Shown here: positions 27,131 through 37,503 of the stretch, piece by piece
How positions within the stretch are numbered: the stretch's first letter is position 1
Layout: each line of letters begins with the position of its first letter
Assembly: GCF_000025525.1 (NCBI RefSeq)
Contig: NC_013887.1
Location: forward strand, 444,729 to 508,728
DNA: 64,000 bases
From: Methanocaldococcus sp. FS406-22
GTDB lineage: Archaea > AGJL01 > Methanococci > Methanococcales > Methanocaldococcaceae
Reading direction: 5' to 3'
Made by a program: the position numbers and the translations under genes
The notes under the pieces: model-generated
Database searches by the model: none
What the model saw: the letters and a program-made list of their open reading frames with translations, nothing else
Told to the model about the DNA's origin: nothing

Positions 27131-27886
27131 ATGAGAGCATTTGAATTCTTATATGAGGATTTCCAAAGAGGTTTAACGGTTGTGTTAGATAAAGGTTTGC
27201 CACCAAAATTTGTTGAAGATTACTTAAAAGTTTGTGGTGATTATATAGATTTTGTAAAGTTTGGTTGGGGAACTTCTGCAGTTATTAATAGGGATGTTAT
27301 TAAAGAGAAAATTAACTACTATAAAGATTGGGATATTAAAGTCTATCCAGGGGGGACATTATTTGAATATGCTTATGCTAAAGGTAAATTTGATGAATTT
27401 TTAAATGAATGTGAAAAACTTGGATTTGAAGCTGTTGAAATTTCAGATGGTTCTTCAGATATAAGCTTAGAGGAAAGGAAAAAAGCCATAGAGAAGGCAA
27501 AAGATAATGGATTTATTGTATTAACTGAAGTTGGCAAAAAACTACCAGAAAAGGATAAACAACTAACCATAGAGGATAGAATCAATTTAATAAACTTTGA
27601 TTTAGATGCTGGGGCAGATTACGTTATTATTGAGGGTAGAGAGAGTGGTAAAGGTATAGGGCTGTTTGACAGAGAAGGAAAGGTAAAGGAGGATGAATTA
27701 GATATCTTATCTAAAAATGTTGATATAAATAAAGTTATATTTGAAGCTCCGCAGAAGAGCCAGCAAGTAGCATTTATACTAAAATTTGGCAGTTCAGTTA
27801 ATTTGGCAAATATTGCCTTCGATGAGGTTATAAGCTTAGAGACGTTGAGGAGAGGGCTTAGAGGAGACACATTTGGAAAGGTTTAG
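27131..27886 (+). CDS. comA: Phosphosulfolactate synthase
   Basis: 251 residues, the family length. It adds sulfite to phosphoenolpyruvate, giving (2R)-phosphosulfolactate, the first step of coenzyme M synthesis. It is a TIM-barrel protein: GLPPKFVEDYLKVCGDYIDFVKFGWGTS, YPGGTLFEYAYAKGKFDEF, ADYVIIEGRESGKGIGLFD. GGTGAT lies three bases before ATG. Its stop overlaps the convergent radB stop by 4 bases. Confidence 0.95.
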   Translation: MRAFEFLYEDFQRGLTVVLDKGLPPKFVEDYLKVCGDYIDFVKFGWGTSAVINRDVIKEKINYYKDWDIKVYPGGTLFEYAYAKGKFDEFLNECEKLGFEAVEISDGSSDISLEERKKAIEKAKDNGFIVLTEVGKKLPEKDKQLTIEDRINLINFDLDAGADYVIIEGRESGKGIGLFDREGKVKEDELDILSKNVDINKVIFEAPQKSQQVAFILKFGSSVNLANIAFDEVISLETLRRGLRGDTFGKV

Positions 27887-28521
27887 TCAATAATCTCTAT
27901 TCCTCTCTCAACTATTCTAAATCTTACTTTCTCCTCTCCAGCATGTAGATGTTTTTCTAATATGGCTAATCTATCTCCATTGAGTTTTTCCAATCTAACA
28001 ATACACTTACTCCAATACTCTAACAACCTTCCTCCAGATGCTTCAAAGCCATTAACTGTTTCCCTAACTTGATTGGTTATTATAACAGCTAAGTTATTTG
28101 TTTTAGCTAACTTTAATAAGGTTCTTACTTGATTACCGAGCATTTTATTGAGCATGATGTTTTTATTTGCCTCATCACTTAACTCTAATCTATATAAAGA
28201 TGTTATGTTATCAACCACAATTAAACTTGCGTTATTGGCAATTAATGGAAGCTCTTTTTGTATAATTTTGTCTTGCTCATAAAAATCAAAGACATTATAT
28301 ATAATCATACTTTCTAAAACTTTTTGGTAATTATCTGGAGCAATCTGTTTAATTCTCTCTATTGATAATCCGCCTTCAGTATCTATATAAATTACTTTTC
28401 CAAAATCAATGGCATTTATTGAGTTTATAATACATATATTTGTCTTCCCTACTCCTGGTAGGCCATAAATTTGAGTTATTATCCCTTTTTCAACATTTCC
28501 TCGTAAAATTTCTCTAAGCAT
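27883..28521 (-). CDS. radB: RadB recombinase paralogue
   Basis: 212 residues, a RecA/RadA-like ATPase core without the N-terminal helix-hairpin-helix domain of RadA. Walker A is GLPGVGKTN; Walker B is ASLIVVDNITSLY. RadB is a euryarchaeal mediator thought to assist RadA loading and interacts with Hjc; it binds ATP but has weak hydrolysis. It heads a minus-strand series with the hydrogenase protease gene 15 bp upstream. Confidence 0.93.
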   Translation of the reverse strand: MLREILRGNVEKGIITQIYGLPGVGKTNICIINSINAIDFGKVIYIDTEGGLSIERIKQIAPDNYQKVLESMIIYNVFDFYEQDKIIQKELPLIANNASLIVVDNITSLYRLELSDEANKNIMLNKMLGNQVRTLLKLAKTNNLAVIITNQVRETVNGFEASGGRLLEYWSKCIVRLEKLNGDRLAILEKHLHAGEEKVRFRIVERGIEIID

Positions 28522-28536
28522 ATAAACCCCTAAATC

Positions 28537-29001
28537 TTATTTATTTATCTCTTCTAAAATCATCTCTATGGCTTTATCTACAGCTTTAGCAACTTCTTCA
28601 GACAATCCTGGCTTTATATCTGGCATTGTAAATTCTTTACCTTGGCAACCAATAACCACAACTTCTACTCCATTATCATGTAAATCTTTAAGGAATGGAG
28701 CTAATGGGACATTATGGGCATCAAAGGAATATTTTTTAATGTTTGGCAATTCATCAACATCTATCTTTTTTATTGTTCCAGGCTCTAAACCAAAATCAAT
28801 GGCATCAACAACGATAATCTTCTTAATGTCTTCGTCAACTAAGGTCATTAGATAGTAAGCTCCACTAGCCCCAGCATCAATAACCTCAACATTATCTGGT
28901 AGTTCCATTTTTTCTAATTTGCTGATAACTTCACACCCAAAACCATCATCTCCAAACAACAGATTTCCACAACCAACAATTAGTATATCTTTTTTCTTCA
29001 T
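28537..29001 (-). CDS. frhD: Hydrogenase maturation endopeptidase, FrhD type
   Basis: 154 residues of the HyaD/HycI family. It removes the C-terminal tail of a [NiFe] hydrogenase large subunit after nickel insertion. GCGNLLFGDDGFGCEVI carries the first nickel-binding acidic residue, VVDAIDFG the second Asp, and SFDAHNVPL the His. The hydrogenase genes are not in the window. GTGAT three bases before ATG supports the start. It lies 4 bp behind pyrF. Confidence 0.88.
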   Translation of the reverse strand: MKKKDILIVGCGNLLFGDDGFGCEVISKLEKMELPDNVEVIDAGASGAYYLMTLVDEDIKKIIVVDAIDFGLEPGTIKKIDVDELPNIKKYSFDAHNVPLAPFLKDLHDNGVEVVVIGCQGKEFTMPDIKPGLSEEVAKAVDKAIEMILEEINK

Positions 29002-29005
29002 TTTA

Positions 29006-29647
29006 TCACTTGTTTAACATTTCTTTATATTTTTTAGCTGCTTCTTTTGGATTTTCTGATTGATATATTGCCCTTCCAACAATAACGTAATCGTTATCAT
29101 CCAGAATATTTATTATGTCTTCGACCTTCCCTCCCTGAGCGCCAACTCCTGGGGTTATTATTGGTAATCCAGCAATATTTTTAATTTCTTTAAGCCTTTC
29201 AGGCCTTGTTGATGGAGCTACAATAGCATCAACTTTAAGCTTTTTAGCCATCTCTGCTAATTTATCGGCTATTGGTTGTAGAAATTGAATAGCTCCAGGG
29301 TGGCTCATTTCAGTAACCATTATTACTTTTTTGTTTAGCTTTTTAGCAACATCTTGCACAGCTTTAACAGAATCCTCTCCAACAAAACCATGAACTATTA
29401 TTCCATCAGCATATTTTAGTGTTATTTTTGCTATCTTCTCGTTTGTTGCTGGGATATCTGCAACCTTAAAATCACATATAACTTCTTTATTGCAAAGTTT
29501 TTTTATATCTCCTATAATTTCTATTCCAGAAGATAAAACTAACGGGTATCCAACTTTTATGGCATCAACGTAATCCTTAACATCTTCAGCTATCTTTAAA
29601 GCTTCTTCTTTATCCAAAACATCGAGAGCCAACATTAACTTTGGCAT
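29006..29647 (-). CDS. pyrF: Orotidine 5'-phosphate decarboxylase
   Basis: 213 residues. Last step of UMP synthesis. The catalytic Asp/Lys array is DAIKVG near the N-terminus and DFKVADIPATNEKIA; the phosphate loop is TPGVGAQGG and VGRAIYQSENP. The length is that of the archaeal form. GGGGAT three bases before ATG supports the start. pyrC of the same pathway is at 39815-41086. Confidence 0.95.
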   Translation of the reverse strand: MPKLMLALDVLDKEEALKIAEDVKDYVDAIKVGYPLVLSSGIEIIGDIKKLCNKEVICDFKVADIPATNEKIAKITLKYADGIIVHGFVGEDSVKAVQDVAKKLNKKVIMVTEMSHPGAIQFLQPIADKLAEMAKKLKVDAIVAPSTRPERLKEIKNIAGLPIITPGVGAQGGKVEDIINILDDNDYVIVGRAIYQSENPKEAAKKYKEMLNK

Positions 29648-29768
29648 CCTATCCCCGCAATTTTTTGCGTTATAGTTTGGATAAAATTTATATAAAAAAG
29701 TTGAGTATCTTATATCAACATAACTATAATGAATTTTAAGAATACTTTACCTTTTCGAGGTGAATATT

Positions 29769-30194
29769 TTGATAAAGGAAATCGAACTTTTAAAGAAAAT
29801 AAGGGAATTTCTTATCTTAAATTTAGAGATTAAAAAGCTTATGCAAGAATTAGATGTAGATAAAGACATCTATGAAGCTTATGAAGAAGTAACAAAAATT
29901 GTTAGAGAACCAAATATTAAACTTTATAGACAGTATTATGATGCTATAAAAGAGATGTTTTATGAAGAATATGGAAAGAAGAGAAAAGATATTCCTTGGT
30001 TTCCAAAAATTGATTATAGTAAATGTAAAAATTGTAAAAAATGTATCTCTTTTTGTCCAAGAGGAGTTTATGATGTAGAAAATGGCAGGGTTGTTGTTAA
30101 ATATCCATATAGTTGTATAGTTAATTGTAATGCCTGCTCTATAATGTGCTGTGAAAATAAAGCTATAACTTTTCCAGATGAAAAAATATCTTAA
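29769..30194 (+). CDS. Ferredoxin-domain protein with helical N-terminus
   Basis: 141 residues from a TTG codon at 29769, which stands four bases after GGTGAA; the GTG at 29760 is inside that site. The first 85 residues are helical and charged. The end holds CKNCKKCISFCPRGVYD, a normal [4Fe-4S] set, then an odd second set CIVNCNACSIMCCENKA. It is probably a one- or two-cluster electron carrier with a partner-binding helical part; the partner is unknown. It ends 200 bp before CRISPR array 2. Confidence 0.75.
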   Translation: MIKEIELLKKIREFLILNLEIKKLMQELDVDKDIYEAYEEVTKIVREPNIKLYRQYYDAIKEMFYEEYGKKRKDIPWFPKIDYSKCKNCKKCISFCPRGVYDVENGRVVVKYPYSCIVNCNACSIMCCENKAITFPDEKIS

Positions 30195-30395
30195 TATCTT
30201 AATTTTTAATTTCATAGGAGGCAGATTTTTAGTCTAAATTTGTAATAATTTTTAATACTGGTTGGAAAATTTTCTCGGGATTTTTTCTTTTTCAGTATTA
30301 CTAACTTAAATAGTTTGTTATATATTCAGATATATAAGTATTACTAAGTTTAAGAATAAAAATAGGTTTTTACTTTTGGTTTAATCCTTAAAAGA

Positions 30396-31607
30396 GAATG
30401 AAACATCTAAGATGTCTGATTTTAACTTTTATGCAGTAGTATATGGCAAGGCAAACAAGTGTAGTTTCTATCCTCCAAGAGGTCTGATTTTAACACTTAT
30501 AGGAAGTATCATAGCAGCACAAGCCTTTCCGGGGTTTCCATCCTCTAAGAGGTCTGATTTTAACTATGATATTAGGTTAAATACAATCGAACCTACGGAT
30601 TTAATGTTTCCATACCGAATCGGTCTTATTTTAACAGCATGTTAGGGAGACTGTAGATTCTGAAAAACTAAAGTTTCCATACCGAATCGGTCTGATTTTA
30701 ACTCATGCTATTAAGTGTTTCTGCAAGAGCCTCAACGGTTTCCATACCGAATCGGTCTGATTTTAACGGAAGAGAATGACATAATTTATGAAAAGGTTGT
30801 TGAGGAGGAGGTTTCCATACCGAATCGGTCTGATTTTAACTTAAAGAACTTGACAAAATCAGAAGTCGTCATCTCATCGTTTCCATACCGAATCGGTCTG
30901 ATTTTAACAGCAGAAAATTAAAGAATTGGAAGAAAGAGAAGCTTTAGTTTCCATACCGAATCGGTCTGATTTTAACTAGACAGTAAAGGAAATACAAAAA
31001 TGTTTAAAAGCTTGTTTCCATACCGAATCGGTCTGATTTTAACATGCTAGATATTGACGTGCGATATGATAGATTTTTGTTTCCATACCGAATCGGTCTG
31101 ATTTTAACGGAGGTTTTTCAACTGCAAATCTATATTGTTCTCCCCTGTATGTTTCCATACCGAATCGGTCTGATTTTAACAAAACTAACAACCTGCTCCT
31201 TATCCTTCACCAAATAATAAAAGTTTCCATACCGAATCGGTCTGATTTTAACTAAGTCATTCGGAGAGTTACAGAAAGCTCTAAATATCCAATCGTTTCC
31301 ATACCGAATCGGTCTGATTTTAACGAGGGGGCAACAACATACATCTGGAAAACAACAGTAGATTCGGTTTCCATACCGAATCGGTCTGATTTTAACCTTA
31401 TGAGCGTATGTTCGATTTTTCCAACTTTGCAACACTGTTTCCATACCGAATCGGTCTGATTTTAACTAGGATTAGAAGCGTTGGGGCTATTATTGGGGGA
31501 TTCTTGTTTCCATACCGAATCGGTCTGATTTTAACAAAACCCCAATTGATTTTTTATCAATGGGAATGGGGGACTTCGTTTCCATACCGAATCGGTCTGA
31601 TTTTAAC
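30396..31607 (-). CRISPR. CRISPR array 2: 15 repeats of the array 1 type plus 3 leader-distal variants
   Basis: Read on the minus strand from its leader at 31608. Canonical 30-nt repeats start (plus coordinates) at 30606, 30673, 30738, 30811, 30879, 30947, 31014, 31079, 31151, 31223, 31295, 31367, 31437, 31506 and 31578; only the 30606 copy has one change. The repeat equals that of array 1. Three 31-nt variants at 30396, 30464 and 30534 replace the CCGAATCGG core by CATCTAAGATG, CCTCCAAGAGG and CCTCTAAGAGG. The 17 spacers are 35-43 nt. Confidence 0.97.
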
Positions 31608-32030
31608 AGGGCAATCATTCACAAATTATTTTTTATTATTCTTCTTATATTTAAGCTTTTCGGAGTCATATTTTTCTAAGTATAAATAACTGTGTTTATT
31701 TATAAACCTTCTGATATTTAAATCTTTCCCTTTTAACGAAATTAATTATTCTTATCTTTCTAAATTTGAAAATTTAACTTATTAGTTAGAGAAATCTCAT
31801 TTAACTTACTATTCAATCTTAACTTTTAAAAATCTAAATAATTTAATAAACATAAATATTCCAAATAATTAAATCAATAAACCCTTAGAAATTAAATTTA
31901 AATCCTCTAAATTGATAAATACTATCTAATTAACAACCTCATCAAATTCCAAGCCTATTCAACAAGACAAACCCAACACCACAATAAAACAAATAAAAAC
32001 ATCAACAATAAAAATATAAAGAAAATCTAA
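31608..32030 (-). promoter_or_regulatory. CRISPR leader 2
   Basis: On the minus strand it matches leader 1 (3360-3781) across roughly 420 bp, including the last 11 bases before the first repeat, the box AAGCTTAAATATAAG (complement of 31646-31660) in the promoter position, and GGGAAAGATTTAAATATCA further up. It starts right behind purT and holds no supported gene. Confidence 0.85.
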
Positions 32031-32046
32031 TATAAATACGTTGCTG

Positions 32047-33216
32047 TTATTCAATTTTAACTGCATGGGCACATTTTTCGGCCAATTCTCTCGCTTTTTC
32101 TACAGAATCGGCATAAGCTAAAGCAACACCCATTCTCCTACCAACTTTTGCATTTGGCTTACCAAACAATCTCAACTTAGTGTTTGGCACTTTTAAAGCT
32201 TCCTCTATATGGTATTTTGGAGCATATTTATTTATCTCTGCCTTTATTACATGGCTTGCCCCTGGATGAATAAGTTTTGTTGATACTGGCAACCCTAAAA
32301 TAGCTCTAACATGAATCTCGAACTCACTCATCTCTTGGGTTATCATTGTAACCATTCCTGTATCGTGAGGTCTTGGTGAAACCTCGCTAAATATAACCTC
32401 ATCCCCTTTAACAAACAACTCAACACCAAAGATTCCATATCCTCCTAATGCATCTGTAACCTTCTTAGCTATATCTTGAGCTTTCTTTTTCAACTCATCT
32501 GACATGTCATGAGGTTGCCAGCTTTCGTGGTAGTCACCATCTATTTGTATATGCCCTATTGGCTCACAAAACTTAGTCCCTTCAGCAGTTCTTGCAGTTA
32601 ATAAAGTTATCTCATAATCAAAGTTTATAAACTCTTCAACAATAACTCTATTTCCTATTCCCCTTGCTCCTTCTTTAGCTATCTTCCATGCTTTTTCAAT
32701 ATCTTCTTCACTTCTAACTACACTCTGCCCCTTTCCAGATGATGACATGATTGGCTTAACTACACAAGGCAAACCAAGTTTTTCAACAGCATCTCTCAAC
32801 TCTTCTAAAGAATCTGCAAAAGCATATTTAGCAGTTCTTAATCCCAATTTTTCAGCAGCTAATCTTCTTATTAACTCCCTATTCATGGTTATTTTTGTAG
32901 CTTCAGCTGTTGGGACAACGTTATATCCTTCTTTTTCAGCATCTATTAATGCATCTGTATTTATTGCTTCAATTTCAGGAACAATATAATCTGGTTCTTC
33001 TCTCTCAATAATTGCCATCAATGCATCATAATCTTTCATATCAATAACATAGCTTTTGTGAGCTACTTGCATAGCTGGGGCGTTTTGATACCTATCAACA
33101 GCTATACACTCAATCCCCAATCTTTGAGCTTCAATAACAACCTCTTTTCCTAACTCACCACTCCCTAACAATAAAAATTTCACACTTCCCTTTAAGAGAG
33201 GTGTCCCAATTGCCAT
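32047..33216 (-). CDS. purT: Formate-dependent phosphoribosylglycinamide formyltransferase
   Basis: 389 residues, ATP-grasp fold. It makes formyl-GAR from GAR, formate and ATP, the folate-free purine route used by methanogens. N-terminal [23 protein letters not shown]-binding [16 protein letters not shown] and the metal site [28 protein letters not shown] (in parts) are visible. ATG 33216 follows GGTGGA by four bases, rather than the codon 12 bases upstream. Confidence 0.95.
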   Translation of the reverse strand: MAIGTPLLKGSVKFLLLGSGELGKEVVIEAQRLGIECIAVDRYQNAPAMQVAHKSYVIDMKDYDALMAIIEREEPDYIVPEIEAINTDALIDAEKEGYNVVPTAEATKITMNRELIRRLAAEKLGLRTAKYAFADSLEELRDAVEKLGLPCVVKPIMSSSGKGQSVVRSEEDIEKAWKIAKEGARGIGNRVIVEEFINFDYEITLLTARTAEGTKFCEPIGHIQIDGDYHESWQPHDMSDELKKKAQDIAKKVTDALGGYGIFGVELFVKGDEVIFSEVSPRPHDTGMVTMITQEMSEFEIHVRAILGLPVSTKLIHPGASHVIKAEINKYAPKYHIEEALKVPNTKLRLFGKPNAKVGRRMGVALAYADSVEKARELAEKCAHAVKIE

Positions 33217-33336
33217 AAATTCCACCAAAAAATTTTTAGCATCAAATTTTATTTTATATCTTTAGCTTTTAAAGGAATCCTTAATATAGTTTTTGTTAAT
33301 TATCCCTTATGAGGATAAATCTTTTTAGGGATTGGC

Positions 33337-34617
33337 ATGGAAGAAAACACTGCTTTGGTAGTTTATTATACAAAACTACACAAAAACAGTTTCAATGCAT
33401 TGATTGGGGCTTTGGAAGTGGATGAATATTTTGATAACTTCCCAATATATTTTGCTAATAAAAAAGACATTTTTAACTTAGAGGGTATTTTAAAAAAGCA
33501 TGATAAGGTTGTTATTGCCATATCTTTCTTTACAACTGAACTCTGGAAGACTTATGATTTAATTAATGAACTGAAATCTAAATATCAAAATTATAGAGAC
33601 AAAATTATCTACTTAGCTGGGGGACCTCATCCAACAGGAGACCCAAAGGGAACATTAAAGTTAGGATTTGATGTTGTTTGTATAGGAGAGGGAGAAGAGA
33701 CATTTCCAGAACTTATTAAAGCAGTTAATGAAAATGAAGATTATAAAAAAGTTAAAGGAATAGCATATTTAGATGATAACAAATTTATTTACACTGGAAA
33801 AAGAAAACATGTTGATTTAAATAAATATCCGCCATTTCCTGTAAAGCATAATAAATTTGGACATATAGAGATAACAAGAGGTTGCCCTTATGGCTGCTAT
33901 TTCTGTCAAACACCAAGAATATTTGGAAAGAATGTAAGGCATAGAAGTATTGAAAATATCTGTAAATACGTTGAAATAATGGCTGAAAGAAATTTGAAAG
34001 ACATTAGGTTTATAACACCAAATGCCTTTGGCTATGGTTCTAAAGATGGAAAAACATTAAATATTGATAAGGTTGAAAAGTTGTTGGAAAATATTAGAGA
34101 AATTTTAGGTAATAATGGGAGAATATTTTTTGGAACATTCCCTTCAGAAGTTAGGCCAGAGCATGTTAATGATGAAACTGTTGATTTAATTTTAAAATAT
34201 GCTGATAACAAAAGTTTAGTTGTTGGAGCTCAATCTGGTAGCCAAAGAATATTGGATTTATGCCATAGAGGGCATACAGTTGAAGATATATATAACGCAG
34301 TAACTACTGCAATAAAAAAAGGTATTAGTGTTAGTTTAGATTTTATTTTTGGGCTTCCAGGAGAGACTGAAGAAGATGTAGAAAAGACGATAAAGGTTAT
34401 GAAAGATTTAATAAAGATGGGTGCTAAAATACATGCTCATACTTTTATGCCATTGCCACAAACACCTTTTGCAAAGGCAAATCCTGGGGTAGTTAATAAA
34501 AAAATAATAAGAGCTATGAGACATGAGATTCCTAAAGGTATATTCTATGGAACATGGCACAATCAGCAAATATTGGCCGAAAAAATATCAAAATATTTGC
34601 AGACTGGGGAGTTATAA
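33337..34617 (+). CDS. B12-binding/radical SAM protein, MJ1487 family
   Basis: 426 residues. An N-terminal B12-binding-like Rossmann domain ([32 protein letters not shown]) precedes a radical-SAM barrel with [11 protein letters not shown] at about 185-195. Such proteins usually perform methylations or other radical chemistry, with cobalamin as methyl carrier; the substrate is unknown. The stop falls just before the following FAD oxidoreductase start (20 bp), so the two are probably one operon. Confidence 0.85.
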   Translation: MEENTALVVYYTKLHKNSFNALIGALEVDEYFDNFPIYFANKKDIFNLEGILKKHDKVVIAISFFTTELWKTYDLINELKSKYQNYRDKIIYLAGGPHPTGDPKGTLKLGFDVVCIGEGEETFPELIKAVNENEDYKKVKGIAYLDDNKFIYTGKRKHVDLNKYPPFPVKHNKFGHIEITRGCPYGCYFCQTPRIFGKNVRHRSIENICKYVEIMAERNLKDIRFITPNAFGYGSKDGKTLNIDKVEKLLENIREILGNNGRIFFGTFPSEVRPEHVNDETVDLILKYADNKSLVVGAQSGSQRILDLCHRGHTVEDIYNAVTTAIKKGISVSLDFIFGLPGETEEDVEKTIKVMKDLIKMGAKIHAHTFMPLPQTPFAKANPGVVNKKIIRAMRHEIPKGIFYGTWHNQQILAEKISKYLQTGEL

Positions 34618-34637
34618 AAATCAAAATGGTAGATATT

Positions 34638-35813
34638 ATGAGAATTGGTATTGTTGGAGCTGGATTGGGAGGTTTATTGGCTGGAGCTTTGTTATCCAAG
34701 AATCATGAGGTTGTTGTATTTGAAAAACTTCCATTTTTGGGAGGGAGATTTACAAACTTAGAGTATGAGGGATTTCAACTAACAACAGGAGCTTTACATA
34801 TGATACCACATGGAAATGATGGTTATTTAGCTCAAGCATTAAGAAAGGCAGGAGCTAATGTAAAAATTGTAAATTCAGAACCAGATGGGACATTTTTAGT
34901 TAATGGAAAAGAGTATCTATATAGAGAGCTATTTTCACTCTTAGGATTTAAAGAGAAAGCAAAAGCAATTGCCTTAGCTACAAAATTAAAGTTAGGGAAG
35001 GTTGATAAAAATATCTCATTTGGAGAGTTTTTGGAGGATGTTGATTTAGCTCTAAAAGTAGGAAATGCATTTACTGGATGGGCTTTGAGTCTAACAGCTT
35101 ACGAAACACCAATGAGTGAAATTATAGAGATAGCTAAAAACTACCACAAATTTGGAGGACCAGGAATCCCTATAGGAGGGTGTAAGGCAGTTATTGATGA
35201 GCTTTCAAGAATTATCAAAAACAACAATGGAAGAATTATTAAAGAATATGAGGTTAAAAGCATTGAGATTGATGAAAAAGCTTATATTGATGACTATGAA
35301 TTTGATGTGGTTGTAAGCAACATCTCTCCCGTTGAAACACAAAAACTCTGCAACATTAAATTTTTAAAATCAAAACCAAAGCCATCTAAAGGAATAAAGA
35401 TAAGCATAGCCACAAAAGAGGGGATTATAAAGCATAGTGGTGTTTTATTTACACCAGAATGTGAGAGAATAAACGGATTAAACCAGGTAACTAATGTAGA
35501 TAAATCCTTAGCCCCTGAAGGATGGCATTTAGTCATGACTCACCAAACACAACTAACCAACAATATAAAAAAGGAAATTGATTTAGGATTAGAAGATATT
35601 GAGAATCTCTTTAAAGGAAAAGATTATAGAATATTGCATATTCAATCGTATAGGGATGACTGGCCTGTAAATCATGCCTCAAATGGAACTGATATTGACA
35701 ATATTGTTAATGATAAGCTTTATTTGGTTGGAGATGGAGCCAAAGGAAGAGGTGGAATTGAAGTTGAAGGTATAGCTATGGGAGTTTTAAAGGTTGTTAA
35801 TTATATAGCCTAA
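34638..35813 (+). CDS. FAD-dependent oxidoreductase, phytoene-desaturase-like
   Basis: 391 residues. The dinucleotide-binding motif IGIVGAGLGGLLAGALLSK at the N-terminus and the C-terminal KLYLVGDGAKGRGGIEVEGIAMG bind FAD; the rest resembles the CrtI/amine-oxidase superfamily. In methanogens such enzymes may act on isoprenoid lipids or unknown substrates. ATG 34638 (MRIGIVG) is chosen because the fold starts here; upstream in-frame starts lie within the radical-SAM gene. Coupled to that gene. Confidence 0.8.
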   Translation: MRIGIVGAGLGGLLAGALLSKNHEVVVFEKLPFLGGRFTNLEYEGFQLTTGALHMIPHGNDGYLAQALRKAGANVKIVNSEPDGTFLVNGKEYLYRELFSLLGFKEKAKAIALATKLKLGKVDKNISFGEFLEDVDLALKVGNAFTGWALSLTAYETPMSEIIEIAKNYHKFGGPGIPIGGCKAVIDELSRIIKNNNGRIIKEYEVKSIEIDEKAYIDDYEFDVVVSNISPVETQKLCNIKFLKSKPKPSKGIKISIATKEGIIKHSGVLFTPECERINGLNQVTNVDKSLAPEGWHLVMTHQTQLTNNIKKEIDLGLEDIENLFKGKDYRILHIQSYRDDWPVNHASNGTDIDNIVNDKLYLVGDGAKGRGGIEVEGIAMGVLKVVNYIA

Positions 35814-35961
35814 ATTTTTATTCCTTTTTATATCAAACATTTCTTTATGATTATATCTTATTATATAAGCCATATTGACATTTAATCCCAACTTTATAGT
35901 TTTGTTTTATTAGACATAATTTGAACACGTATGACTATTTTTAACTATTAAATTACCAAAA

Positions 35962-35977
35962 ACCGAAACTTTAAATA
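35962..35977 (+). promoter_or_regulatory. BRE/TATA promoter of tnpB
   Basis: ACCGAAACTTTAAATACTT is a strong BRE plus TATA box about 60 bp before the tnpB start codon. The left end of the insertion sequence should lie in the 217-bp gap before tnpB but I could not fix its boundary. Confidence 0.5.
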
Positions 35978-36030
35978 CTTTGGATTGATTAAAAACGATT
36001 AAACACATACTTCCAAAAAAGGTGAATCGA

Positions 36031-37503
36031 ATGAAGGTAATCACCAGAATCTACATCTATGACAATCGAGTAAAAAACATAACCTCCTTTATCATACAAT
36101 TAGCACACTTTCGAAACATGTTAATAATTCTAATCCACAAGTTAAAAGAGCAATTAGGATATTATCCAAATAACGAGGCATTACTGTATTCGTTATTAGC
36201 TGAGAAACTAAACTTAAAAAGAACAAAGGACAAAAACAAAATTGAAAAACTAAACAAGTTGTTAGAAATTATAAAATCCGATAACTTTTTATCCGAATTA
36301 TTAAACAGTATGAAAAAACTAAAAAACGAATTAAACAACAATCCTGCCCTTCAATCGATTATAAGGCAGGTTTGCAAGGATTTCAAATCTTATCGAAAAG
36401 CTTATGAAGAATACTTAGCAAACTCAAATAAATTCACTGGAAAACCGAAACCTCCAAAAGCCAAAAAACTAAAAAATATCGATAAATTTACTATCGAATT
36501 AAACAAAATGAGTTTTAAGGTAAATAATAAAATCTTACACGTTAAACTTCATAAGAACAAGCAAATTCGAATAAAACTACCAGAGTTTATTAAAAAACCA
36601 AGCAGTATTCGAATCACATACTACTTAGGATTTGCTTATGTTGATATAGTTCATGATAAGTACATCGGAGAGTTAAAGCCATTAAGTAATTATAAAGCTG
36701 GAATCGATTTAGGAGTTGAGAATTTTGCAACAATCGTTTCTACTAACGATAATATCCCATCTATTGTAATAAAATCCTCTCATCTTAAAGCATTCAACCA
36801 ATGGTATAATAAACTATTAGCAAAACTTAGGAGTCGAATTGATAAGGTTAAAAACTTATTAAAAGAAAATTCAGAGGATAAGAATCTATTATCGGAATTA
36901 GAAGTTTTAACAAGGAGGATTAGAAAATTACATTTATATCGAAAGAAGTGGATGGAAAACGTGGCTCATCAAGTATCGAAGGCTATTGCTCTCTATCTGC
37001 ATAAAACAGGGCATGATAAGGTTTTTATCGGTAAGAATATTTTAGAGGCTAAGAATGGCAGTAATTTGAGTAAAAGAGTCAATCAAAATTTTGTCCAAAT
37101 ACCGTTTAGGTTGTTTATCGATAAGTTGGCTTATAAGCTTAAATGGTTTGGAATTAAATTGGTAGAAGTGGATGAGAGCTTTACCTCTAAGTCAAGTTGT
37201 GTTTCTGATGATATTATCGAAATACAAAAAAGTAAAGGAAAAGTCTCCATGTCGGGAGACAGAATATGTAGAGGATTATATTTTGATAAAGTTATAAATC
37301 TAATATTTCATGCAGACGTTAATGGAGCTTTCAATATTTTGAGAGTCGGTTTAAAGAGGAAGAGGTTGTTTAAGAAAATCGATAGGATTGCTAAGGTTAA
37401 ACTCTGTCGTCCTAAGACTGTTAGGTTGTTTGAGTTTTGTAGGGTTGTGTTAGGCAACCTCTGCCCCCCAAATTGGGCGGTGGAGGTTGGTCTGTCCCGT
37501 TAA
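36031..37503 (+). CDS. tnpB: TnpB, RNA-guided nuclease of an IS1341-type element
   Basis: 490 residues. TnpB proteins are RuvC-type nucleases guided by a 3'-end RNA of the element, kin to Cas12. RuvC-I is AGIDLGVENFATIV; the RuvC-II acidic residue is in GKNILEAKNGS; RuvC-III is FHADVNGAFNIL. The usual four-cysteine zinc knuckle is absent: between TSKSSCVSDD and DRICRGLYFD only single cysteines remain. No tnpA accompanies it. The coding DNA has many TCGA/ATCG strings, unlike its neighbours, which marks it as foreign. GGTGAA four bases before ATG 36031 sets the start. Confidence 0.93.
   Translation: MKVITRIYIYDNRVKNITSFIIQLAHFRNMLIILIHKLKEQLGYYPNNEALLYSLLAEKLNLKRTKDKNKIEKLNKLLEIIKSDNFLSELLNSMKKLKNELNNNPALQSIIRQVCKDFKSYRKAYEEYLANSNKFTGKPKPPKAKKLKNIDKFTIELNKMSFKVNNKILHVKLHKNKQIRIKLPEFIKKPSSIRITYYLGFAYVDIVHDKYIGELKPLSNYKAGIDLGVENFATIVSTNDNIPSIVIKSSHLKAFNQWYNKLLAKLRSRIDKVKNLLKENSEDKNLLSELEVLTRRIRKLHLYRKKWMENVAHQVSKAIALYLHKTGHDKVFIGKNILEAKNGSNLSKRVNQNFVQIPFRLFIDKLAYKLKWFGIKLVEVDESFTSKSSCVSDDIIEIQKSKGKVSMSGDRICRGLYFDKVINLIFHADVNGAFNILRVGLKRKRLFKKIDRIAKVKLCRPKTVRLFEFCRVVLGNLCPPNWAVEVGLSR

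Noticed and set aside
29760-29769. GTG start at 29760 for the ferredoxin-domain protein
   Set aside because: That GTG is part of the GGTGAA ribosome site that fits the TTG at 29769.
30412-31689. Several open frames across CRISPR array 2, coding repeated VKIRPIRYGN-like or FPYRIGLILT strings
   Set aside because: They are simply translations of the 30-nt repeats; no ribosome sites, and spacers vary freely.
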